From Zoroaster sp. YZ-2022 (lineage: Eukaryota > Echinodermata > Asteroidea > Forcipulatida > Zoroasteridae), in assembly GCA_029582265.1 (NCBI GenBank), contig CM055837.1:14960777-15024776 (forward strand): a DNA stretch of 64,000 nucleotides, read 5' to 3'. Made by a program: the position numbers and the translations under genes. Shown here in pieces: positions 24,301 through 36,300 of the stretch (position 1 is the first letter of the stretch; every line of letters starts with the position of its first letter). The notes beneath the pieces were generated by a model. It was not told where the DNA came from and searched no databases. It saw nothing but the letters and a program-made list of their open reading frames with translations.

Positions 24301-27300
24301 CTTTCATTCCACACACACAGCACAATACAATGCATGCAAACACATGTCGTACATTAGCCCATAGAGAAAGGATACAAAAGGGGTTTGAACTGCGCGGGCT
24401 TTCAAAGCTATCCAATTAACGCTGTCAGCGAGCGCCTGGTAACCGCAGATGGATCATGTTACATTTGCCCAAATATGGACTCCGTCTCTGTATACATGTC
24501 TCACCAATGAGAATACGTCTTTGGTTTTTAAATTTGGTATATTAGCATTAATGAGCTCCGCCTTAAATTTTGGCATGTGCAGTAAGCATCAAGGCGCGAT
24601 GACGAATGGTCACTGTATGTACATGTACAGTATACTCCATACATTATGTAACAGTACATGTATGTATATGAGTCCATACACCATACAATGTGTAAATGTG
24701 CGCTGGAGTTCAGATAGCTAAATGGGGTGAAATTATGCGACCAAATCGTTCCGACGTGCCTTGATCAAGGCTAACCGCCAGGCAGAAATGTGCTTTATTG
24801 GTTAAGGCGTGATGTCACACAGGTTACATCATCCGTATATATATGAATTTCAAGGTACTTGACATTATTATCCCCATCATCAGGATACTTTTTAAATCAT
24901 TCCTGGATCATTCTCAACTTACTTAGAAGTATACAGCCTATTAGGCGCTCATCAACTAATCAGACATGATAGCAATCTCTACACTCACAGGTCCCCATTT
25001 ATACTCCTGGGTGAAGAAGCAATTTGTGTCTTTACTCAAGGTTAAGTGTCTTGCTCATGCTGCAACCGGCATGGCTAGGATTCAAACCCATGATGACGAC
25101 ATTAGCCACCATATGTACATTGTATATGGTTAGAAGTATATAGTATTACCTACACAAAGTGTGACAGACAAGTAAACTTGTCCACTGCATAGTACTCCAA
25201 GAACAATAGATTTGGGCCAATCATGACATTGTATTCCATGAGACTGACACTCAAAGTCTCCAAAGAAGCAGTACATTCAAGGTGACTAGTCTGCATGCAC
25301 TATTAAACACTTTAAAAAAACCGTGTGTTGTGTGTGGTCAAGTTGGCTGTAGCCCAGCCACATCTTGTTCATGTCCCATTACGTTTTTGAACTAGCAAGC
25401 AACTTGGAGTGCTTCTCCCATGAAGCTCTCAAACAGGGTAGCCAAACTCGTTGCCACTCTCATTGTGGGTGTGCACATTTTTAGTACAATGTCAGGGAGT
25501 ACACACAGTAGGTCTTAGCAGGCTGGGACGCTTCATGTACTTGTACGTAAAAGACTTCATGTATGGTGGAAATACAAGGTGGAAAAGAATGGTATGAATG
25601 ACAACCATAACCTTTTTGACCTAAATTATCTACACTCACGGAATTTAAAAACGCATCAACTTATATTTCTCAATAAATATGTATAACTTATATGCAGTGA
25701 TAAATTGAAGCCATAATTGTACATAGCACTTTTATTGTGTCAGTATGATGTGAAAATTTGTGCTCATGCTTGACTGAGAAAGTATTGATTAAAATATCAT
25801 AAATATCTGCTGTTGAAAAAAATGTGAAATATTGGGATGATGCGTTTTTAAATTCCGTGAGTATATATTGTAGGATGCAGATGCATACAAGTTGGTCGTT
25901 AAGGATGACATCGCTGTGTGGCAACAAAACCTGAAGGAACGCAATGTAGCTGATTGGTTGATTGTCCTGGTAGAAACAGCCAATCTGAAACGAGGAAATA
26001 AAACCAAGCTTCTGCCAAGGACTTCAGTGCTAGATAAAATCAGGAGTGATTTCTGTAGCAAGCAGTCAGACAGGTGCAGAATTATACCTTTGCCAATGTT
26101 CTCAAAAAGCATTAATGTTTACATGGAACTTACTTGGCGAAAAGCTGATGATGGTATCAAACAGAACTACAAATATTTCTGTCTGTAGTCTCATTTTTAA
26201 GAAACTGAAATGTTATTTCCCAATGCATGTTAGAATTTTGGTGATGAGCTGTACTTTGGACATTGAACTGTTTTTCTGACTTCTGACTCCTGACGATGAT
26301 TAGAACATACTAATCAAAACGTAGAGAAGACCCCATTGTTCTCCATTAATATTTCGCACTTAGCGATAGTTGAGAAACGAGTTGCCCGATTTTTGGTTCT
26401 CCCTGAACCATAATCTTATTTAGCGACATTTGAGATACGAGTTGCCCGAAAAAGGTTCTTTTCAGAACCCTGTACCTCACTTAGAGAGATAAACACATGG
26501 TGTTATCACAAACTGAAATTGATAACTGTACTTTCATATTTTTAAATAAATGTTTATTGTTAACAACACAGCATAATGAGCTGAAACTTTGGTCAGTTGG
26601 TTTATTTATATCTTTATTCATATGAAGTGGAACATCAGAATGATAGTTTACCAATGGTATACTTTCCTTTTAAAGGGAGGGTACATGTACAACTTTAGTT
26701 ATTACCTGACTATCAGATTAACAAATTATCATCTAAAAACTTAGTTGGTGTTTCAACATCATGAGAAATGATTTCCTCTGAAGTGCTTTCATCAATAGAG
26801 AAAACAGGATTTGTTATGTCAAGTTTATAAAAAGTTGCCGGATGATAATAGAGCAATGTGTACAAATTTAACGGCAATTTGAGTTTTCATCGGAACATCG
26901 ATAATTCCCTTTTAGAAAGGAAAATAAATACTTTGAAATGAGATACACGTATTTCACAAAATAAAAGTCAGAAGCTTAATTTGACAGTATATTAGTGCCG
27001 AAATGAATTTATGACGGGACCCACTGTAAACTAATTTTGCGACATACACTGTACACATTTACTGTAAAACCATGCTTCTCATTGTTATTTTGAGAAATGT
27101 GAAATTTTAAAGCTTTTGTTGTCCTTTCCTTAGTAACATAGAAATATTCTGATGAAAACTAAATATTTAGAAATTGCCAAGAAGGGAAAAAAACACATGA
27201 TGTATCTTTAAACCAATAACAAATTCCAGAACAAATAACGATTGACACAGAATATGCATGTTTATTTGTTGTTACCTATGATTGAATACAGAGTGCTTGT

Positions 27301-30300
27301 ACTGAATGAACCCAACAACCCAGTACCAACTAACCGATCCTTGGAGTCCTGGCAGCTTTTTATTCAGCGGTTGAGGCAGCTGCTACTCTCAGCTTACAGT
27401 CGTCTCCTGAACCGTTTTGAAGAGCTTGTTAGAGCAGAGAGAGAACGACGCAATGACAAGGATTGGCAGTTCTGTAATTATTTTGTTCTCCAGGTAATTG
27501 ATTTGGTGTCAATGTTATCAGAAGTCTATTAAATAACTCTACATGTAGTTCACAAGGCCACACCCAACCTCTAAATTTGTATACATGTATATTGTACATG
27601 TAAAATTGTGTGCATAAAATCCACAATGCCTTTACCATTAATATTGCATGCCCTGTTGATTGTGACAATATTGTTCCTTAATGGGCCGAATTAATAAAAG
27701 TTAGCAATTGCTTCCAAGCAAAAGGTGTAAGCAATAGCAAATGGTTATCAAGTAAAAGCTCTAGGTCAAGCAATTGCTGAAAAATGTATAAATAACCTTC
27801 TTCTTTGACTAGCACCTGTTGCTTGGCTGGGTTCTTCTTTCGTGTGATGATGAGCAGCTTAGAGTGCTAGTAGCTGCATACATCGGTTTGATGACATTAG
27901 TTGAAACAGGGTGGACCACGTGAAGGTTGTCATCTCCCTTATGGGTATAACAATGATGGGAGGTCAGTTCCGATTAGCCTAGTGGTTGTATATGAGGCAT
28001 GTGTTAGTAGTCTGCGAATACATCAGCAACATGGATGCTGCCGAAGAATTGGGGAGTGGTACATGTACAAATAGTGAGCAATCTTTGAACGAACTGTTCG
28101 TTAGTATAATCAAAGAGTACCCTGTTCTAATCGAGAAAATTCAGTTGCCGGGGGCAAAAAACATGAAGGCAAATGCACTTAAAAAAGCACAAATGTCAAT
28201 TGCTACCAACACTGGTAAAGCCATGGATGAGAAGCTAATTTTGAAAAAGATAGCAAACATGAAAGGTCAAGTGAAGAAGAAAACAGATGGAATGCAAACA
28301 GGAAATAGGAAGATTGTTTTGGTTCCATGGGAACAAGATCTGTACAACATCTTCAAAGGGGATGAAAACCTGACTATTACGAAGATGCCATGCGCCATTT
28401 CTGCTGGTTTCAAACCAAGTACTTCGACTGCAGCTAGCCACTCCAAATTTTCAAAATTTAACCGAAATAATTTCCGCTAGCCACTCCAAATTTTCAAAAT
28501 TTAACCGAAATAATTTCCGCTAGCCACTCCAAATTTTCAAAATTGAACCGAAATAATTTCTGGTAGGATTGACTTCATCACGATTTAGTCTTTCATTGTA
28601 CACCTTTTCATGTTCCCTTACATGCATAAACTCGGCCATGATGGCAGGAGTAATGCAACATGCAAGTGTTAGCAAATGCGTAAGCTCCTCATTGAGGATC
28701 TTGTAAAAATACTAGCAAGTGCTACAAGTCATTAGTAAAAGGTCTGGTTTATTTATATGCTTCCAAGCAAGTGCTAGTCTCTCTAGTAATTGCTTAAAAA
28801 ACATAGCAATTGCTTTTGCTAACTACTGGAAGCAATTACTTGCAAGTAATTGCTCACTTTTATTCATGAAGATTTAAGAAAATGACTAGTAAAAGCAATT
28901 GCTACTTTTTATTAATTCAGCCCAATAATGCATTTGAACTATTTTCCTTTAAACGACTCATTGCAATGAGCTAAACTTTCAAAATAATTTTGTTTGTATG
29001 TAGATTTTGAAATTAAAGAGAATTTTCAAGCATGGTTTTGGTTTTGTTTAGGAGGAGCTAGCATTTACATTTGAGTTACTACATCAGCATGAGGAGGCAC
29101 TGATTCAATATGATGAGCTGGATGCATTACTCTCTCAGTTTATCATCAACTCACATGCAGGAGGTATACAATTACACTATGGCCCAACTTCATGCAGATG
29201 CTAAGCACACAAATGTGATGAGCACAAAAAAGTTATGCTTAGCAAAAATGGGTTACCAGTCAATTTTTCACTTAATGTATACTACTCAAAACAATTTAGG
29301 GAACACCGGAATAATCTCAGTTAAAGCAAGATCATTTATTTCAGATAAACACAATGTTTCACAGAATTGATGAGAAACAACTGCACAATGAAACAGATGA
29401 TAAAGGATGCATGTAGTGATTACACATTTCATGACATGACTACTGAAAGAGAGAGGAGGTTGCAAATGAAAATCCCGGTTCATGAAACATTTCAAACCTA
29501 TTTGATGTTAAAAATCCGGTGTTCCCTAAATTGTTTTGAGTAGCATATATTGCTTTTGGCAGGTTCTCAGCTACATTTTGCAGATACATTTTCTAAGAAG
29601 CTCTGTCAAATTGGACCTTGAAGTCTATCACATACACAAAGTCTTGTAATCACGTAATATAATGGAATAGTACTCCAAGAACAATGGAATTAGGTCATTC
29701 ATGACACATGTGACTGGCTCTGGCAAAATCCTAAACTTGGACCCAACTTTTCGGAGTGACCTCCCAAATTTATCATGAAAATTATCAGTGTTCCCAACAA
29801 CGTTTCAGGATTTTTCTTTTTCCATCAAAATCTAGAGAAAATGCTCTAACTCTATATGGTAACATAAAATTCTCAAACTGGTTCCTGGGGCCAGTTTTTG
29901 ACCTTTTCATGGCTGTTACGCATTATGGTAAATGCCGAGAAGTTTCGGGTTTTGCCAGAGGCGGGTCACATATTGCTCCACAGACTGAGAAAGGTCTCCA
30001 AACAAGCAGCGCATCGTTGGGGACTTGCTGATGTATGCCACAACTGTACTTTACACATGCATCACATTGATATTGCATCCTGTTTAGTTCTGAAACATCT
30101 AAACAGGTCCACAACAAAGTCATTTGGGGGTACGAAGCCAATTTGCGTAAAATTTGGGAAAAGTTGAAAATTCAAAATTGCAGAATGAGGGAGGGCGGTA
30201 GATGTGAGAAATTTTTGCGGGGGGGTTAGACCTGACATATTTTCGTGGTTGGGTTTATGAAAAAAAAATTTAAAGATGGGGAGGACCACCAAACAAAATT

Positions 30301-33300
30301 GCTGAAAAGGGGGTAGACGTTGTAAAGTTTCCCTGAAATGAAATCACCTCGAGCGCAAAAACTATAAGCCTGCTTAGATTGGCGTAAGTTGGTGGTTTGT
30401 TTCCCAACTGGGACTCTTATTTTACAAACTAAAACTGCACCCTTCCACATCACCCCCATCCCCCATGTCTACAAGTAGATGTATTCTCAAGTGGTTTTAT
30501 ATTCTTACCTTGCATGGTTTTGATAATCTGTTTTAGATCTAGTCACTTATTCTATTAACATGTAACCTCCATCCCATAGATAGCCCCATGTGGCTCTCAA
30601 CATTCATAGCCCCCTGTACATGCTGGGATGGCCTCAACCTCCTCCCCAGTGTCATCACACATAAGCGAGCAGTCATCCAGAGTGGCCAAGCAGCTCTTCT
30701 TGATCTTCGGAATTACCTGTTTGCTCGTCAGTGTATTCTTTTGTTCATGTTGAAACGACCGTGGGAGGTGGCATTACGGGCACAGACTTTCTTGCATAAT
30801 TGTGTTCAGGAGCTGAAACTATTGGAGGTATAGTGCAGTGATTATTATAGCTGGCTTCAGATTGCTTTCTTTTCAGATGTATTGCTAGTGTTTTTGCCTA
30901 ATCCATCAACAATTTTATTTTTCATTAGAACATCGATTATATCTAATATAAGATTTGAGGTTTTGCATGATGGAATATCGATATCGTTTCTCCTGCGGTA
31001 ACACATGTGTTTATCTCAACTATTGCGAAGCTGAGGTACAGGTTCTGAAAATATTTCCATATTTCTCACTTAGCGATAGTAGAGAAAAACGAGTTGCCCG
31101 ACATTGGTTCTCCCTTGAACCTTTCTCACTTAACGAAGGTTGAGATACGAGTTGTGCGATAAGGTTCTTTTCAGAACCTGTACCTCAGCTTCGCGATAGT
31201 TGAGATAAACACATGGTGTTACCGCAAACCGAAACGATATCGATTACATTGTATATCCTTTAAGAAACCACACTCTGTAGTTAACCCATATCCACCTAAC
31301 CATGTAAACACACAAAAGACTTTATGTGCCTAAGCCCCCGCACAGAGATACATTGTTTTTGCACACAATCAGAAAGATTCCTTATTTAGAGAATATTACA
31401 ATCACTGACACAGACACATTATATACTGATGGAAAGAGGAGAACATGCACTTTATTATGATGTCAGACTTGTCTAATTTCATATCTTTAACCCTAACTCC
31501 CTAGACAACAAAGGCAGTTGGAGGATTTTGAAGGATTTTTATTGTTCAGTAACAATGCTTAGGGAGTTAGGGATAATCATGAAATACAGTCATCGGAAAA
31601 ACGTAGTAAATTGGAATTGGACAAAAACACGGTACGGAAAATCACGTAGATCGGCGTTTGTAGCATTTACATATCTACGGGTTATCACGTAGATCGGCGG
31701 ATATGGGTTAACATGCTACATGCACCAGCTAGAAAGACCAATAATCCAATAAAAAGTTCATTCATGACATAAGGAATAAATAAATGGATGTAGCTCTTTT
31801 CCACTAAATTACTTAAAATTTAATGACATTTGAAAGCGTGGTTGCCCCTGCAAACAGGCAATATTAGGCAGATTACTATAATGAGCATGGACAGGAACAT
31901 AACCTCTTGTATTCAGGGAATAAGACATAAGATAGCTAACTCATGAATAAGGTAAATAGGATAAAAAAAAATTCAAATGTATCAAGCACTACTTCTGTGT
32001 AATAACTTATTTCCGTTAATGACAGGTTTCCATGCCGACGGGAAGCATAGCATGTTGGGTATTTCTGAGCTGTCTTGAAGTGTTGCAGTCATGTGAGAAA
32101 TACACCGACTCCTCAAATGTGGAGAATTACTCCCACTATACAGCTAGCCTGTGGGTGTATGCTCAAACCAAGGTCAGTATAAACTCTTCACAAGAAAACC
32201 TGATGTATACATCTGTATGATTTGCAGTCATGGACACAAATGTTGAAATACTTTTAAAGGGAATGCACAGTATTGGTAATGTTGGCAGAAATGCTTCTAT
32301 GAGTATGCTTACTTTCACAGGTTTGATTGTGTTGTGTATATTTTGATATATACATTAACCCTTTAACCAGTTCGCGTCGGAGGCCATGTATACATGCAAA
32401 TTTTTTTTTTGGACAGCGGATCGGAGAGCGTCTAAACACGCCACAGGATTCTCGGGAATATTTGTATAGATTCCCGGTCGACGTGGCAACGAGCCATAAG
32501 CATACGGTGGAAGACGCGGTCTCCCCGGCCATGCTCTGGTGAGCACCATTGTTCGTGTTTGTGCGGTAAAAATAAACCCGCCACAGGGGTTCGGAAAAAC
32601 TGTTTTATTCCCGGTGCGAACTGGTTAACGGTCATTTTTTGGGATGGTTGCCACACTGTTTTATACCATGACGTACATGTATTTTTCAGCTCTGTATCTC
32701 ATATTTCTATTAATAGCCCAATACAGGTATATATTTTTGGAATGCTCTGTTTTTTGTCTTTCATTTGATACCAAATTCATCTGAATAAGTTGAAAGTAGG
32801 TCATGGCCTAAATAACATGAAAATCTATGGACAAAATTTAATTCAAATCCATTGCCATGGTTCATCTTAAACTAGGACACTGATTCCATGCCCTTTTGAA
32901 AGTCTGCTTTGATTGTGATGATATTGTCCCTTTAAATTAAAGTTTTCTTCATTAGCTACCAACATGCTAATCATCTATAAAGCTGTCCCATACACAGATC
33001 TGTTTCTTCTATTTGTTTGATTTGTTTAGTTACGAGCGCTGGGTGAGTTATGCGGTCTGATGCCTGATGCTTGCCCAGACTCGGACCAGCTTCATTTGGT
33101 GGTTGGTCTTCTAGGAGGAATGGGTCAAACACAAGAAGCTAGTATGAGAGAGAACAGTCCCAATCAGAAGCTGAGAGAAGCATTGAGTTCATCAGAGTCG
33201 TTCCAGAAACATTACTTGGTAATACACCATCTTACAAGAATCACAGCCAATTATTTACACATTTAAGATATATTTTCTATATAAATCTTTGGTTTCCATC

Positions 33301-36300
33301 ATTTTTAGCGATCTACATACATGTATCAGTGCAAGCGTACATGTACATATTTGAATTACCAATTTATGTCCATTTAGACTTAGTTTTAAGGTGATTCACG
33401 TATGTGAAACCATATTTTATGGACCTTACAACCTTCAGTTCATTCATTGGCCTTGTTAATGGGAGGGGGGTAGTTGTGAGAAAATTTTGAGGGAGTAGTC
33501 GTGAAAATTTGTTGGGGGGTAGTCATAAGAAATTTTTGTTAGGCATATAAAGAAATTTTTTTTAAATCCTAAAAATCAAAGGAGTGGGGAGTTAGATAAC
33601 AATTACATAACAATAAAAATAGCGTTTCCAAAAAAAGGTGTTTAGGCTTTCATGTTAATTTCTTAAAGGAACTTTCTGAGTTAGCAATGGGAACGTTCAA
33701 GCATATCAAAAGAATGCGATCTGCAAGACTCATTGGAAAAGACCTTGCCACATTTTACATGTAAGTATGTTATTATTATCTTTATCTTGTTTTCCCCTCG
33801 GTTATTTACAACTTTCTTTTCACTACATGCAGAGTTTTAGTACACATGGCTTTGGTATGTATTAACCCTCCTATGGTTTGACCTTTCAAAACCTTTCAAA
33901 ATCTGCTTACGGGCCAAAATGGCTATCAATAATTATGAACCCTTTATAACCCTCCAGAATTTGTTGCTACTGAACAACCACACCTTTCAATACCCTTTGA
34001 AAGGTATTGAAACATTTCAACACCAGTTTGTTCAGAGAGTTGTTACACCTTTCGAAACCTTTCATAGGTCCCTTTTGTCAGACAGTTTTCTCACCTTTCA
34101 AAACCCTTCAGTACAGCAAACTTGAAAGGTTTTGAAAGGTCTGACAATTCTATGGCAACTGCACTGTATATAGGAGGGTTAAAGCACCCTATACACTACT
34201 GGCATCATCAAAATAAAACATAAAATAAATATATTTGGTGTGAAGCTGATGCTGGTATCAAACATTCCTTGGTGGGAATGAAATTAAACCAAATTAAATG
34301 ATTTCCATGTCATAAATTTTATTTGCTGTATTTTTATATAATCTTGTTTTCACATTTCCATTTTATTTAAGCTTCCTACTACGTGTACAGCTGAACTTTT
34401 GTGGCAAGCAGCTATCGTGGTCAAAATCAGTCAACTGTCTGATTTTGACTGTTGACCATCCAAATGTGCACACAGGGGCATTTTTGACTGGTTTTGACTG
34501 TCATTTTGACTACCCTCAACAAAACAAGATAATGTTTTTACTCTTCAAAAACTCATTTTGACCTGTAAATGTATTTACTACAAATAAGGTTTGACAGTGT
34601 TCGACTTTTAAGTGCACTAGATATCCCTTGGCAAGTATGTAGAAATTTTTACTGATTTTTTACCCTTATGGTAGTAGGCTTCTTAACCCTTTCACTACCA
34701 TTGGCGACTTTAGTCTACAACACACATACCCCTTGTTACTTACCATTGGCGACTTTAGTCGACGAAGGTCACCACACACACAGTACTTAATTGGGAGTAT
34801 CATGACCAGCTTTTAAAACAGTATTTTTTCTCTGCTTCGCAGTCCATACCCATGCTATATATAGTTGGAAAGACTGATTCCTTATCTTTCTAATGGTATA
34901 CCAACCTACATGTTGCTATAGAAATCAGACATAATACAAGTCAATCCTTTCAATGGCCATTTGTGCTATGGAGTGTCGTGGCCGAGCGGTCTAGCTTACC
35001 GGACTCAAGTTCTGGTGTTAGTAGCAGAATGTGGGTTCGAATCCCGGCCGTGACACTTGTGTCCTTGAGCAAGACACTTAACCATAATTGCTTCTCTCCA
35101 CCCAGGGGTTAAATGGGTACCTGTGAGGGCAGAGTTGGTTGATTAGCCCTATATGCGCTGTAATGGCAGCAATTGAGCTGTATACTCCACAGGGAGCTGA
35201 GATGGTTTCAGGAATGATTTATGAGCCTTATGAGCAGGGGTAATAATATAATGCGCCTTGAGCACCACTCAGTTGGTGGATACGTGCGCTATATAAGTCC
35301 ACACATTATTATTATTATTATTACACTTGTGTACAAAATGCTCTCTGTGTTTGTGAAACAAGGTCAGGGGAAGTAAAATAGATAACCCGATCATTTTATA
35401 TGCAATCCCACTGATTTTGGTATCATACATGTATGAAAGGGAATTTCGGAAGCAACAATCATTTCATTGAATATATCTTTCTCCAACAAAGTCTTCATGA
35501 TGAAAAAACGAGTTTAGAAAAAGTGCCTGTAAATGGATGCATACTGTTGTGCAATAATGTGTGAATTCATGCATGACTGGGCAAACAATTCGGTAACCAG
35601 TGGGACATCCTGTTGAAACAAATCAGTAATGAAAGGGTTAACAGTGATTATGTTATCTGTGATTCTGAATCCCGGCCGTGACACTTGTGTCCTTGAGCAA
35701 GACACTTGACCATAATTGCTTCTCTCCACCCAGGGGTTATATTGGGTACCTGTGAGGGCAGAGTTGGTTGATTAGCCCTATATGCGCTGTAATGACAGCA
35801 ATTGAGCTGTATACTCCCCAGGGAGCTGAGATGGTTTCAGGAATGATTTATGAGCCTTATGAGCCTTATGAGCAGGGGTAATAATATAATGCGCCTTGAG
35901 CACCACTCAATTGGTGGATACGTGCGCTATATAAGTCCACACATTATTATTATTATTATATTTGTAATAGTTGTTTATATGTAAGTGCATAACAGTGAAA
36001 CGGAAGTATTTTAAATGTTACAAAAAAATGAATTTACTTCAATTGATCCTTCAATTAGTCAAACAATTTCCTGATTACAGGGGACAAATACTCAACGTTA
36101 GAATGTTTACAATCAAATCTGTAGTCATTTTCATCACCTTAACCTTTTTGTTTCCTTAACCTTATTGTTAATAGGAAGAAGGGTGAGATGACCAAAGCAG
36201 AAACATTCCTGATTGATGCTGTCCGTATTTATGAGAAAGAAGGATGGCATCTGCCAGCTGGTAACACCCGCAAAGAGATTGCAAAGTGTCAGAAAGAGCT

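Larger units (their letters stand above)
27682..28922 (+). mobile_element. Harbinger-type element copy 2 with intact Myb/SANT-like ORF, in TRAPPC10 intron 5
   Basis: Inverted ends GGGCCGAATTAATAAAAGTT and TTTTTATTAATTCAGCCC. AAT stands on both sides (a possible 3-bp target duplication). It is about 95 percent identical to the element at 1042-2106 over most of its length, but carries about 105 extra bp near 27835 and a 43-bp triplication at 28433-28561. Confidence 0.75.

Noticed and set aside
34970..35055. Functional tRNA-Leu gene
   Set aside because: A and B boxes are present, but the sequence continues into a conserved SINE body and other copies share it; stem pairing is imperfect.
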